From: CBDCXE01 sp965223725 [NCBI: Nitrospinota bacterium]
GTDB lineage: Bacteria; Nitrospinota_A; UBA7883
Reading direction: 5' to 3'
DNA: 64,000 nucleotides
Assembly: GCA_965223725.1 (NCBI GenBank)
Contig: CBDCXE010000006.1
Coordinates: forward strand, 186,001 to 250,000
The notes under the pieces were generated by a model. It saw nothing but the letters and a program-made list of their open reading frames with translations. It was not told the origin of the DNA and ran no database searches. Below, one piece after another: positions 38,134-46,881 of the stretch. Every line of letters begins with the position of its first letter. The stretch's first letter is position 1. A program made the translations under genes and the position numbers.

Positions 38134-39513
38134 TTGCCAGAATCAAACCGTCATTTCATTACTGGAATATCCGCCAAAATTATGTTGATCATTTTTTTCG
38201 CGGCGCCCTTTCTCGTAACCGTTCCGACAGCCGAAGCGATACCAGCTTTTTCGAAAAAATATGAGGCAGCCTGCTCACTGTGCCACGACTCGTGGCCAAG
38301 GCTCAACGCGCAAGGGACCATATTCAAGCTGAACGGCTATCAGCTGCCCGATTCGGAGGATGGAGGGGAAACAGCGAAACAATCCCCGGAGGAGAACCTG
38401 TTCCTCGATATCGGCCCCGCCAACCCACCACTATCGCTTTTGTTGGAGGGAGGTATAGTGTTGATCCAGCCATCAAGCGGCCCGGAGGGAGAGCAGGAGG
38501 ACAAATTCTTCTGCTGTGTGGAGGGCAATGTATTGACCCTTGAAGCGGGAGGTACCGTAGCTCCTAATATAGGTTTCTGGGGATCGATGTTGAATGGGAT
38601 TGCTAAAGAAGCTTATATACGATTTGTCAATATATTTGGCCCAGGTTACATGAGCGTTGATTTGGGCGCCATGAGGATACTTGACCATGATGTTGCTGGA
38701 ACAGGTCGGGATTTTTTTGGCACGCCGCTGGTTGCGATTTACGGCAGTCCACACTATCCCAATCCGGTTTTTACTGAAAAAACCACAGCAATATACAATG
38801 ACACTGGCATCCGGTTTTATGGCAGACCCAATTATGGCAGATTCACCTATGAAGTTGGCGTTTTTACCGGATCACATATTACATTCGAAAGCGAGGATGA
38901 CGCTGATCTGGCATACACTTTGATGGGCAGAGCGGACATCGGTAACATTGCAGCTTCATTGCGTTACTGGACCAATAAAAGTGGCAATAGTAACCACACA
39001 ATGGTTAATAAAGTCGATAACACATACTTCCATTTTAATGACTGGTCCACCGATCAAATTATCCTTTCTGCCAGATACACAAATACGCATTTTTCACTCG
39101 ATTTTACTTTTGACAAAGCATCTTTCTCCATCGGTGAACAAACAGTCGAAATCTACGGTGATAATGGAGCCATTGATACGACAGCCAGCCCATTCAGTGT
39201 TGACAGAATGTCGTTCTCCGTTGGCGCCATTTGGTTCGTAAACAAATGGTTCGAAACCGGTGTCACCTATGGACTTTCGCAGTACGATGAATATACCCAG
39301 ACGATCAACGGTGTTGCTACACAGGTAGAAGCTATGGATATCGGCCTGTTCCAGCTCAGAACTTCGATTATCCCGGCGGCGAACATGAAGGTCAACCTCG
39401 AAGTGCATATCGACACGTCCGGCTCCTCCGCCCGGCAAGACCGGGAGAAGAATGATGGATCGCTGTTCGACGCCCAAAACAAATTGCTGCTGCAATGGGA
39501 GCTGTCGATATAA
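38134..39513 (+). CDS. Monohaem cytochrome-porin fusion, Cyc2-like topology
   Basis: 459 aa from a TTG (an ATG at 38182 is an alternative). Signal peptide to about residue 35 (VPTAEA), then the motif IPAFSKKYEAACSLCHDSWPRLN, a single haem site C47-x2-C-H51 followed by NAQG..FKLNGYQLPD, as in outer-membrane cytochrome-porin fusions. The remaining 380 residues alternate hydrophobic and polar positions with aromatic ends (FTYEVGVFTGSH, WFETGVTYGLSQYDEY) and finish in a C-terminal strand (LLLQWELSI), as expected for a beta-barrel. Cyc2, the iron-oxidising member, shares this design, but many family members are uncharacterised, so extracellular electron transfer is an inference. A CC pair at about residue 130 is unusual for a barrel. 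Confidence 0.72.
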   Translation: MPESNRHFITGISAKIMLIIFFAAPFLVTVPTAEAIPAFSKKYEAACSLCHDSWPRLNAQGTIFKLNGYQLPDSEDGGETAKQSPEENLFLDIGPANPPLSLLLEGGIVLIQPSSGPEGEQEDKFFCCVEGNVLTLEAGGTVAPNIGFWGSMLNGIAKEAYIRFVNIFGPGYMSVDLGAMRILDHDVAGTGRDFFGTPLVAIYGSPHYPNPVFTEKTTAIYNDTGIRFYGRPNYGRFTYEVGVFTGSHITFESEDDADLAYTLMGRADIGNIAASLRYWTNKSGNSNHTMVNKVDNTYFHFNDWSTDQIILSARYTNTHFSLDFTFDKASFSIGEQTVEIYGDNGAIDTTASPFSVDRMSFSVGAIWFVNKWFETGVTYGLSQYDEYTQTINGVATQVEAMDIGLFQLRTSIIPAANMKVNLEVHIDTSGSSARQDREKNDGSLFDAQNKLLLQWELSI

Positions 39514-40181
39514 ACGCTCTTCGCTCTGTCGAGGTCGTGGTGTTCGACCTGGACGGGACCCTGATCGACTCCAAGGCTGACATCGCCGACGCGCTGAACT
39601 GGACCTTGCGCCAGATAGGGCGCGACCCGCTGCCAATAAAGACCATCGAAGGTTTCGTGGGCAACGGCGTGGCGCCTCTTATCTCTCGGGCCGTGGAGGC
39701 GTCCAACGCTTCTGGTCAATCGCTGAGCGAAGAGAAGGTCAGGAAACTTTTCCGCGGGCGCTACTGGGACCATCTGCTCGACAAAACGAAAATGTTCGAT
39801 CATGTGGAGGAGACGATTCACAGCTTCGTCGGCCGATACAAAATGGGCGTCATCTCCAACAAACCACAACGCTTCACGAAAAGGATCGTCGAAGAGCTGG
39901 GTCTGAGGCCGGCGTTCGGCGACCAGGTCTACGGCGGCGACACTCTGTCGGTGAAAAAGCCGGACCCAACGGCGCTGCGCCGGATCATAGAAACCTATGA
40001 CGCCACACCGGAGAGAACCGTGATGGTGGGCGACTCCAAAGTCGATATCGAGACCGGCAAAAACGCGGGCGCATATACAGTCGGCGTCAAATACGGGTTC
40101 CGCTCCATCGAGGAGCTAAACGCCGCGCAACCGGACCACATCATCGACAGCTTCGACCAGCTAAACAGCCTGCTTCCATAG
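39495..40181 (+). CDS. HAD phosphatase, phosphoglycolate-phosphatase-like
   Basis: 228 aa, starting 19 bases inside the end of the cytochrome-porin gene. Class IA HAD: motif I FDLDGTLIDS (about residues 17-26), alpha-helical cap, motif II MGVISNKPQ, motif III Lys in VKKPDPTALRR and motif IV VMVGDSKVDIETGKNAG. The DSKAD...VGNGV cap pattern resembles Gph, which clears 2-phosphoglycolate formed during DNA repair or oxygenation. Related sugar-phosphate phosphatases cannot be excluded. Confidence 0.82.
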   Translation: MGAVDINALRSVEVVVFDLDGTLIDSKADIADALNWTLRQIGRDPLPIKTIEGFVGNGVAPLISRAVEASNASGQSLSEEKVRKLFRGRYWDHLLDKTKMFDHVEETIHSFVGRYKMGVISNKPQRFTKRIVEELGLRPAFGDQVYGGDTLSVKKPDPTALRRIIETYDATPERTVMVGDSKVDIETGKNAGAYTVGVKYGFRSIEELNAAQPDHIIDSFDQLNSLLP

Positions 40182-40277
40182 TCAAACCATACCCATCGCG
40201 TCAATGTAATCTATATTGATGCATCTTCATTTTTCTATCATCACTCCATATATCAACAGTAATATATACACTACTTA

Positions 40278-40306
40278 ATGATAGCCGGCTGGACCGCCTA
40301 TGTCAA
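40278..40306 (-). promoter_or_regulatory. Near-consensus sigma70 promoter with no assigned gene
   Basis: On the minus strand TTGACA (40306-40301), exactly 17 bp, then TATCAT (40283-40278), with an A/T-rich stretch just upstream of the -35 box. Transcription would start near 40271 and run antisense into the end of the HAD gene. Only a 9-codon ORF (ATG near 40235) lies between; no clear terminator seen. The remainder of 40182-40424 is AT-rich without recognisable genes. Confidence 0.5.
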
Positions 40307-40424
40307 TACTTTAATTAAAATATTTTATATTTGCATTGTTTCGGACTGATCCAGGTTTGCCAGTTGATCGATGTCGTCCAGGGCAACCACCAGGAGAGTG
40401 ATAAGCAATCAGTTGGAGCGAAGG

Positions 40425-40601
40425 TTAGGGGACTTTGCCAGGGCCAGCGATTTTTAAGTATTCCTTGATAGCTTTAACCAGGTTCTTGCGGGACTCCTCT
40501 TCGGTATCACCGCAACCGACGACGCCCAGCTCCGGGCATCGCGCCACATACCCATCATCGTCCTGCTCGATGATTGTAGTGACCTTTGGTTTTTTATTCA
40601 T
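40425..40601 (-). CDS. HicB-like antitoxin-family protein
   Basis: 58 aa from the ATG at 40601 (MNKKPKVTTIIEQDDDGYVARCPELG). The compact partial-RNase-H-like HicB fold is recognised from DDDGYVARCPELGVVGCGDTEEESRKNLVKAIKEYL. There is no C-terminal DNA-binding domain and no HicA gene beside it, so it is either an orphan or a HicB-domain housekeeping protein. A TATAAT lies only 7 bases before the ATG and no ribosome-binding site is present, which points to a leaderless mRNA. Confidence 0.8.
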   Translation of the reverse strand: MNKKPKVTTIIEQDDDGYVARCPELGVVGCGDTEEESRKNLVKAIKEYLKIAGPGKVP

Positions 40602-40608
40602 ACAGCTG

Positions 40609-40614
40609 ATTATA
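40609..40614 (-). promoter_or_regulatory. -10 box directly before the hicB-like ATG
   Basis: TATAAT on the minus strand, 7 bases from the ATG at 40601, so the transcript would start at or next to the start codon. The -35 region (about 40632-40637) is weak. Confidence 0.4.
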
Positions 40615-40790
40615 CCGTAACACATCCGACCGAAAAAGTTTGGAACATCCCACATCGCTCCACTATTAGCAATAAGATCGCCCTGTCCGGGCTGGAAAAA
40701 GAAAAGGTCCGATCCCCCGATCCTGCCTAACAGTTGAATTATTGGCAAGTTTTAAGTAACCTTTATACGTATTAGGAAAGGATAAATATT

Positions 40791-41216
40791 ATGCCGGCGC
40801 CAGCGGAATATGAACGGGCTTCCGCTCAATTTTATGAATTTCTCGAGGATGCGCGTGACATGGCAGGGCTGGAAACCACCCACCAAGCATACACGATGGT
40901 TCAAGGGGTCCTCAAAACCTTTCGACGGCGGCTCACCACCAAAGATGCAATTTTGTTTGCAAATGCACTACCCCCTCTGGTCCGAGCTCTTTTTATTACA
41001 GACTGGGATATCGAGGAGCCACAAGAGCAGTTTCAGGATCGTGCAGTGATGACCAAGGAAGTTCAAAGTTTACGGCCCAACCATAATTTTTCGCCCGATT
41101 CCGCAATTGTCAGCGTAGCGACTGCTCTTAGGCAGAACATGAACGAATCTTCCCTGAACGAGGTCCTCAAAAGGCTGCCGGCAAGAGCTCAACTGTTCTG
41201 GAGAATTGACTCATGA
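40791..41216 (+). CDS. DUF2267 domain protein
   Basis: 141-aa soluble protein of the DUF2267 family. Two helical repeats are visible: one from FYEFLEDARDMAGLETTHQAYTMVQGVLKTFRRRL to NALPPLVRALFITDW, the other near the C-terminus (SIV..ALRQNMNESSLNEVLKRLPARAQLFW). Function unknown; the family is common near stress and ion-homeostasis genes. AGGAAAGGA lies 8 bases before the ATG. It is flanked by the HicB-like gene, which is divergent, and a 140-bp spacer before the fatty-acid operon. Confidence 0.85.
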   Translation: MPAPAEYERASAQFYEFLEDARDMAGLETTHQAYTMVQGVLKTFRRRLTTKDAILFANALPPLVRALFITDWDIEEPQEQFQDRAVMTKEVQSLRPNHNFSPDSAIVSVATALRQNMNESSLNEVLKRLPARAQLFWRIDS

Positions 41217-41356
41217 TCAGCTGTTCATCCCGCCAATACTCAACCGACCAGTTGGTTAAAATAACAGTCGCTCTTTTTCTTTAACTTAAACACTCTATTG
41301 TAAAATATCTCATTACGCGATAAATTAAAGATAGTACTAAATTCTTTTAGGCACAC

Positions 41357-43762
41357 GTGGGAGCGTTGAACATTTTGAGAAAAATTAACAGGGCCGCTGT
41401 CATAGGTTCCGGGGTCATGGGCGCCGGCATCGCCGCGCATCTCGCCAATGCGGGCATCAAGGTACTGCTACTCGACATTATCCCAACAGAGCTGACCGAA
41501 GCCGAAAAGGCGAAGGGTCTGACCCTGGAAAGACCGGAAACACGCAACCGCCTCGCCACCGCAGGCCTGGCCGGCGCGCTGAAAGCGAAACCGGCCGCCT
41601 TCTACCACAACAGCTACGCCGACCTGATCACGCCGGGCAACCTGGTGGACGACATTGCGAAGATCAAGGATTGCGATTGGGTGATCGAGGTCATCATCGA
41701 GAACATGGACATCAAGAAAAACCTGCTGTCGGAAAAAATCGGGCCGAACATCTCGCCCGACGCCATATTGTCGACCAACACCAGCGGGCTCTCCATCAAC
41801 GAAATGGCGCAGGCGCTGCCGCCTGATCTCCGCAAAAACTTTCTGGTCACCCACTTCTTCAATCCGCCCCGTTATATGCGGCTGATGGAGATCGTCCCGT
41901 GCGGCGAGACCGATCCGCAGGTTGTGGAGCAGATGGCCGCGTTCATCGAGAAACGATTGGGCAAAGGCGTGGTATACGCCAAGGACACGCCCAACTTCAT
42001 CGGCAACCGGATCGGCGTATACACCATGCTCAACGCCATGCGGCATATGGAGCAGATGGGCCTGACCGTGGAAGAGGTGGACGCCATCGCCGGCCCCGCC
42101 AGCGGCCGACCGAAAAGCGCCGCCTTTCGAACGGCGGATATGGTGGGGATCGACACCCTGGCCCACGTCGCGCAGAACTCGTATGACAACCTGCCCGACG
42201 ATGAAGAGCGGGACGCGTTCCAGACGCCGGAGATGGTGACCAAAATGATCGAGAACGGACTGCTGGGCGCCAAGGTGGGCAAAGGTTTCTATAAAAAAGA
42301 GAAGGAAAACGGCAAATCGGTGATCTATCACTACGACCCGGCCACCGGGGATTACAAGCTGCCGGAGAAGCCGAAGTTCGCGTCGGTGCAGGCGGCCAGG
42401 CTGGTGGACGACCCGGCGGAGCGGATCAAGGGGCTGGTCAACGCCAAGGACAAGGCGGGCGAGTTCGCCTGGAAAAACCTGCGCGACACATTGATATACG
42501 CCATCAACCGGATCCCGGAGATCGCCGACGATATCGTCAACATCGATAACGCCATGAAGTGGGGCTACAACTGGGAGCTGGGCCCGTTCGAGATGATCGA
42601 CGCCATCGGCGTTAAGGAGTTTGTGTCGTGCTCGGAAAAAGATGGCGTCACCGTACCGGATGTCCTGAAAAAAATCGACAGCTTCTACAAGTTTGAAGAG
42701 GGCGCGCGTCAGCATTACTCCATCCAGGAAGGCGCCCACCAACAGGTTCCGCTCTCCACCGACGAAGTTAACCTGGAAATCATAAAGCACACCGGCGGCG
42801 TGGTGGAGAAAAGCGCCGACTGCTCGATCCTGGACATCGGCGACGGCGTGTTCTGTTTCCAGTTCCATTCGAAAATGAACACCATCGGCGGCGACATACT
42901 GACGAAGACCCATAACGCCATCAAACGCGCGGAGGATGAAGGGGTCGGCCTGGTCATCGGCAACAACGGCCAACACTTCTCCGCCGGCGCCAACATCATG
43001 CTGATCGCCGTGGCAATAGCAGAGGGCGCCTATGAAGATATCGACATGATGATCCGCATGTTCCAGAAAGCGACCATGGCGGTGAAATACTCGAAGGTCC
43101 CGGTGGTGGCGGCGCCGTTCAACATGGCGCTGGGCGGCGGCTGCGAATATGTGCTGCATTCCGACGCGGTCAACGTCCATGGAGAGACATACATGGGCCT
43201 GGTGGAGGTGGGCGTCGGCCTGTTGCCCGCCGGCGGCGGCACAAAGGAGATGGCGATGAGGGCGATCGTACTGGCGGACAAATATTCGTGCGACGTTTCG
43301 CCCTACATAAAAAAATATTTCGAAAATATCGGGCTTGGCAAGGTGTCCAGCTCGGCGGTGGAGCTGTTCCACATGGGTTACCTGCGCAATGGCGATTCTG
43401 TAACCATGAACTCTGACAGCCTGATCACCGACGCCAAGCAGAAAGTGATCGCGCTGAGTCATAACTATCGCCCATCGAAACCGGCGGAGAACCTGAAGGC
43501 GCCGGGGACCGGTGTGGCCGCCGGGCTGCGCAGCCAGCTGTGGAACATGAAGATGGGCGGCTACGCCACCGATTATGAGGAGATCCTGGGGCGCGCCATC
43601 GCCAACGTGATAACCGGAGGAAAGGTACCGGGAGGGACCATCATCACAGAGCAGCATCTGCTTGATCTGGAGCGGGAGGCGTTCTTGAAACTGTGTGGCA
43701 ATAAAGAAACTATGGAGCGGATCCAGCATATGCTGAAAAAGGGCAAGCCGCTCCGAAACTGA
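41357..43762 (+). CDS. Bifunctional 3-hydroxyacyl-CoA dehydrogenase / enoyl-CoA hydratase (FadN-like order)
   Basis: 801 aa, GTG start. N-terminal NAD-binding domain (AVIGSGVMGAGIAAHLANAG, about residues 15-34), STNTSGLSINEMA, HFFNPPRYMRLMEIV, the two HCDH C-terminal domains (to about 470), then a crotonase domain at about 490-690 with GNNGQHFSAGAN, an oxyanion-hole loop and GGGCEYVLHSD plus LVEVGVGLLPAGGGTKE. In E. coli FadB the order is the reverse; this order (dehydrogenase first) is that of FadN and related proteins. It oxidises hydroxyacyl-CoA and hydrates enoyl-CoA in beta-oxidation, with the thiolase and dehydrogenase encoded next. Confidence 0.93.
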   Translation: MGALNILRKINRAAVIGSGVMGAGIAAHLANAGIKVLLLDIIPTELTEAEKAKGLTLERPETRNRLATAGLAGALKAKPAAFYHNSYADLITPGNLVDDIAKIKDCDWVIEVIIENMDIKKNLLSEKIGPNISPDAILSTNTSGLSINEMAQALPPDLRKNFLVTHFFNPPRYMRLMEIVPCGETDPQVVEQMAAFIEKRLGKGVVYAKDTPNFIGNRIGVYTMLNAMRHMEQMGLTVEEVDAIAGPASGRPKSAAFRTADMVGIDTLAHVAQNSYDNLPDDEERDAFQTPEMVTKMIENGLLGAKVGKGFYKKEKENGKSVIYHYDPATGDYKLPEKPKFASVQAARLVDDPAERIKGLVNAKDKAGEFAWKNLRDTLIYAINRIPEIADDIVNIDNAMKWGYNWELGPFEMIDAIGVKEFVSCSEKDGVTVPDVLKKIDSFYKFEEGARQHYSIQEGAHQQVPLSTDEVNLEIIKHTGGVVEKSADCSILDIGDGVFCFQFHSKMNTIGGDILTKTHNAIKRAEDEGVGLVIGNNGQHFSAGANIMLIAVAIAEGAYEDIDMMIRMFQKATMAVKYSKVPVVAAPFNMALGGGCEYVLHSDAVNVHGETYMGLVEVGVGLLPAGGGTKEMAMRAIVLADKYSCDVSPYIKKYFENIGLGKVSSSAVELFHMGYLRNGDSVTMNSDSLITDAKQKVIALSHNYRPSKPAENLKAPGTGVAAGLRSQLWNMKMGGYATDYEEILGRAIANVITGGKVPGGTIITEQHLLDLEREAFLKLCGNKETMERIQHMLKKGKPLRN

Positions 43763-43777
43763 TGGTTCGGTGATGTA

Positions 43778-44950
43778 ATGAAAGAAGTATATATTATCGC
43801 GGCGTACAGAACGCCCGGCTGCAAGGCCAACAAGGGCAAGTTTCGCTTTACGCGCCCCGACGACCTGGGCGCGGTGGCATTGAAAGGATTGATCGAGCGG
43901 ACCGGTGTCGACCTGGAGGCTGTTGACGATATCATTTTCGGCTGCGCCTTCCCGGAGGGCGAGCAAGGGATGAACGTCGCCCGTATATCCGCGCAAAAGG
44001 CGGGGTTGCCGTACCGCATCCCGGGCCAGACGGTCAACCGGTTCTGCGCCTCCGGATTGCAGGCGATCGCGTCCGCGGCGGAACGGATCAAGGCGGGCTA
44101 TGCCGATTGCATCATCGCCGGCGGGGTGGAGTCGATGTCGATGGTGCCGATGGGCGGCAACAAATACAGCGCCAACCCGGACCTGATGGACAACTATCCA
44201 GAGGCGTTCGCCTTCATGGGCACCACGGCGGAGCTGGTGGCAGAGAAATATAAAATCGGCCGGGAGGCGCAGGACGAGTTCGCATACCAGAGCCACGCCA
44301 AGGCCACCCAGGCCATCGCGGAAGGAAAATTCAAGGATGAGATCATCCCTGTGGAGATAGAGAACTTCGCGTTGATAGATAAAAAAATGACCAGCGAAAC
44401 AGAAATCGTGGAGATAGACGACGGCGTGCGGTCGGACACCACCATGGAAGGGCTTGCGAAGCTGCGGCCGGTGTTCCGGGTGGGCGGATCGGTGACGGCG
44501 GGCAACTCTTCCCAGATGACCGATGGCGCCGCCTGCGCGCTGGTGGTGTCGGAAGATTATATTAAAAAACAGAACGCGAAGCCGACGGCGCGGTTTGTCG
44601 CCTACTCCGCCGAGGGCGCCCCGCCGGAGATCATGGGCATCGGCCCGGTGAACGCCATACCGAAGACCCTGAAGCTGGCCGGCGTGAAGCTGGCCGATGT
44701 GGGCCTTATCGAGCTGAACGAAGCGTTCGCCGCGCAGTCGCTGGCGGTGGTCAACGAGCTGGGCATCGACCGGGGGATAGTGAACGTCAACGGCGGCGCC
44801 ATCGCGCTGGGCCACCCGCTGGGGTGCACCGGGGCGAAACTGACGGCCACGCTGATGTCGGAAATGAAAAAACGGGATGTGAAATACGGGATGGTGACCA
44901 TGTGCGTGGGGGGTGGAATGGGCGCGGCCGGCTTGTTTGAAAAAATATAA
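43778..44950 (+). CDS. Acetyl-CoA acyltransferase (thiolase)
   Basis: 390-aa thiolase that cleaves 3-ketoacyl-CoA, or condenses acetyl-CoA. Nucleophile Cys in NRFCASGLQA (about residue 90), catalytic His in GGAIALGHPLGCTGA and the second catalytic Cys in MCVGGGMGAAG. NEAFAAQSLAV is the usual thiolase motif. Located 15 bp after the multifunctional enzyme gene, it completes the beta-oxidation spiral (FadA-like). Chain-length preference cannot be read from the sequence. Confidence 0.95.
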   Translation: MKEVYIIAAYRTPGCKANKGKFRFTRPDDLGAVALKGLIERTGVDLEAVDDIIFGCAFPEGEQGMNVARISAQKAGLPYRIPGQTVNRFCASGLQAIASAAERIKAGYADCIIAGGVESMSMVPMGGNKYSANPDLMDNYPEAFAFMGTTAELVAEKYKIGREAQDEFAYQSHAKATQAIAEGKFKDEIIPVEIENFALIDKKMTSETEIVEIDDGVRSDTTMEGLAKLRPVFRVGGSVTAGNSSQMTDGAACALVVSEDYIKKQNAKPTARFVAYSAEGAPPEIMGIGPVNAIPKTLKLAGVKLADVGLIELNEAFAAQSLAVVNELGIDRGIVNVNGGAIALGHPLGCTGAKLTATLMSEMKKRDVKYGMVTMCVGGGMGAAGLFEKI

Positions 44951-44977
44951 ACTGGGGTATAACCAGTGAGGTGAGAT

Positions 44978-46765
44978 ATGACAACTGATTGCAAAATGTT
45001 AAAGGGCGGTGAGTTCCTGGTGGCCGACTGTGGAGGTGAAGACATTTTTACGCCAGAGGATTTCACCGATGAACAGAAGCAGATAGCGGAAACCACAGAA
45101 CAGTTCCTGATCAACGAGGTGCTGCCCCATCATGAGGAGATAGAGAACCACAACTTCGATATCGTCAAGGAGCTGATGGGCAAATGCGGCGAGCTGGGCC
45201 TGCTGATGATGGACGCGTCGGAGGAGCATGGCGGGCTGGAGCTGGACAAGGCGACCAGCATGCTGGTGACGGAGAAGATCGCGCCATCCGGGTCGTTCGC
45301 CGTGGTGTTCGCCGCGCATACCGGGCTGGCGACTTTGCCGCTGATCTATTACGGCACGCCGGAGCAGAAGGAGAAGTATCTGGGCAAGTTAATCTCGGGC
45401 GAATGGATCGGGGCGTATTGCCTGACGGAGCCGGACTCCGGCAGTGACGCGCTGGGCGCCAAGGCGACGGCGGTGTTGTCGGACGATGGAACACATTACA
45501 TACTCAACGGCACGAAGCAGTTCATAACCAACGCCGGCACGGCGGAGCTGTTCACGGTGTTCGCCCAGGTCGATAAGGAGCATTTCACCACGTTTCTGGT
45601 GGAGCGTGGTTTCGAAGGGGTCTCCATCGGGCCGGAGGAGAACAAGATGGGCATCAAAGGCTCCTCCACCGCCCAGGTGATCCTGGACAACGCCAAAGTC
45701 CCGGTGGAGAACCTGCTGGGCGAGGTGGGCAAAGGGCACAAGGTGGCGTTTAACATACTGAACGTCGGCCGGTTCAAGCTGGCCGCATCCGTCGTCGGGG
45801 GCGCAAAGGGCGCCTTTGTGGAGGCGGTGAAATACGCCAACGAGCGGAAACAGTTCGGCAAGACCATAGGCTCCTTCGGCGCCATACAGGAGAAGATCGC
45901 CAACATGCTGGCCGACCTGTACGCTTCGGAGTCGCTGGTCTATCGCCTCTCCGGTCTGCTGGACATGGCGCTCGGCTCGCTGGATAAAAGCGCCGATGAT
46001 TATTACGAGCAGTATCAGAAGCAGATCAAGGATTACGCCGCGGAGTGCGGCATCTCCAAAGTGTTCTGCAGCGAAGTGCTGGCCCGGGTTGTGGATGAGA
46101 CGGTGCAGATCCATGGCGGGTACGGGTTCGTGAAGGAGTATCCGGCGGAGCGGTATTATCGTGATGAACGGATCAACCGGATATTTGAAGGGACCAACGA
46201 GATCAACCGCCTGCTGATCCCCGGCATGATCCTGAAAAAATCGATGCGGGGCGAACTGCCGTTGCAGAGCGAGGCGATGAAAGCGTTCGAATCGCTGATG
46301 ACGCCATCGTTTGACGAAGTGGACGACTCAACGCCGTTCGCCAAGGAGAAGGCGCTATTGAAAAACGCCAAGACGTTGTTCCTGGTGATCGCCGGCGCCG
46401 CGTCGAAAAAATATATGATGAAACTGGGCGACGAGCAGGAGATTCTGACCGCGGCGGCGGATTTGATCATCAATATTTTCGCCATGGAAAGCGCGCTGTT
46501 GCGTGCGGAAAAAGCATATGGGTCCGCAACCGAGAAAAAGCAGAAACTGCTGGCGGCCACGACCCAGGTGTTTATGTATAACGCCAATGAAGAGATCTCC
46601 AAAGCGGCGAAACGGGCCGCGTATTATATAGAAGAGGGCGATACACTGACCATGATCCTGAGCGGTATCCGCCGGTTCACGAAATATGACGCCACCGGAC
46701 TGCTGGAATCGAAACGGCTGATCGCAAACGCCGCGCTGGAGGCGGAGAAATATATTTTCTCCTGA
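44978..46765 (+). CDS. Acyl-CoA dehydrogenase, long form
   Basis: 595-aa flavoenzyme for the first step of beta-oxidation. N-terminal helical domain, FAD/substrate site YCLTEPDSGSDA, ITNAGTAELFTVFAQ, GIKGSSTAQVILDNAKVP and the catalytic-base region RIFEGTNEINRLL (Glu in the EGTNE motif). A C-terminal extension of about 150 residues is predicted helical, as in long bacterial acyl-CoA dehydrogenases. Electrons would go to electron-transfer flavoprotein, not encoded here. Third gene of the operon; the organism therefore can degrade fatty acids. Confidence 0.93.
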   Translation: MTTDCKMLKGGEFLVADCGGEDIFTPEDFTDEQKQIAETTEQFLINEVLPHHEEIENHNFDIVKELMGKCGELGLLMMDASEEHGGLELDKATSMLVTEKIAPSGSFAVVFAAHTGLATLPLIYYGTPEQKEKYLGKLISGEWIGAYCLTEPDSGSDALGAKATAVLSDDGTHYILNGTKQFITNAGTAELFTVFAQVDKEHFTTFLVERGFEGVSIGPEENKMGIKGSSTAQVILDNAKVPVENLLGEVGKGHKVAFNILNVGRFKLAASVVGGAKGAFVEAVKYANERKQFGKTIGSFGAIQEKIANMLADLYASESLVYRLSGLLDMALGSLDKSADDYYEQYQKQIKDYAAECGISKVFCSEVLARVVDETVQIHGGYGFVKEYPAERYYRDERINRIFEGTNEINRLLIPGMILKKSMRGELPLQSEAMKAFESLMTPSFDEVDDSTPFAKEKALLKNAKTLFLVIAGAASKKYMMKLGDEQEILTAAADLIINIFAMESALLRAEKAYGSATEKKQKLLAATTQVFMYNANEEISKAAKRAAYYIEEGDTLTMILSGIRRFTKYDATGLLESKRLIANAALEAEKYIFS

Positions 46766-46881
46766 CCGCCGCCGTCGCCGGTCGCCCGATTCGAAGGGTT
46801 GTATCATGATTGATAGCGTTTTTGAACAATCAGCCACCCTTTTGTCCGCCCTGCCTGCTTTTCTGGTCCGAAGGAATAAAC

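Noticed and set aside
40202-40424. Possible hicA toxin next to the hicB-like gene
   Set aside because: Both strands read by eye; no frame with the HicA motif (GSHH-type) and only a 27-codon fragment.
41217-41356. FadR-like operator upstream of the beta-oxidation operon
   Set aside because: Some short palindromes (around TTACGCGATAA) are present, but none matches a site that I can support.
41468-44815. Minus-strand open frame of 1115 codons
   Set aside because: It lies opposite two intact, motif-complete beta-oxidation genes in GC-rich DNA; the sequence is rich in His, Arg and Gln without any domain, a typical antisense shadow.
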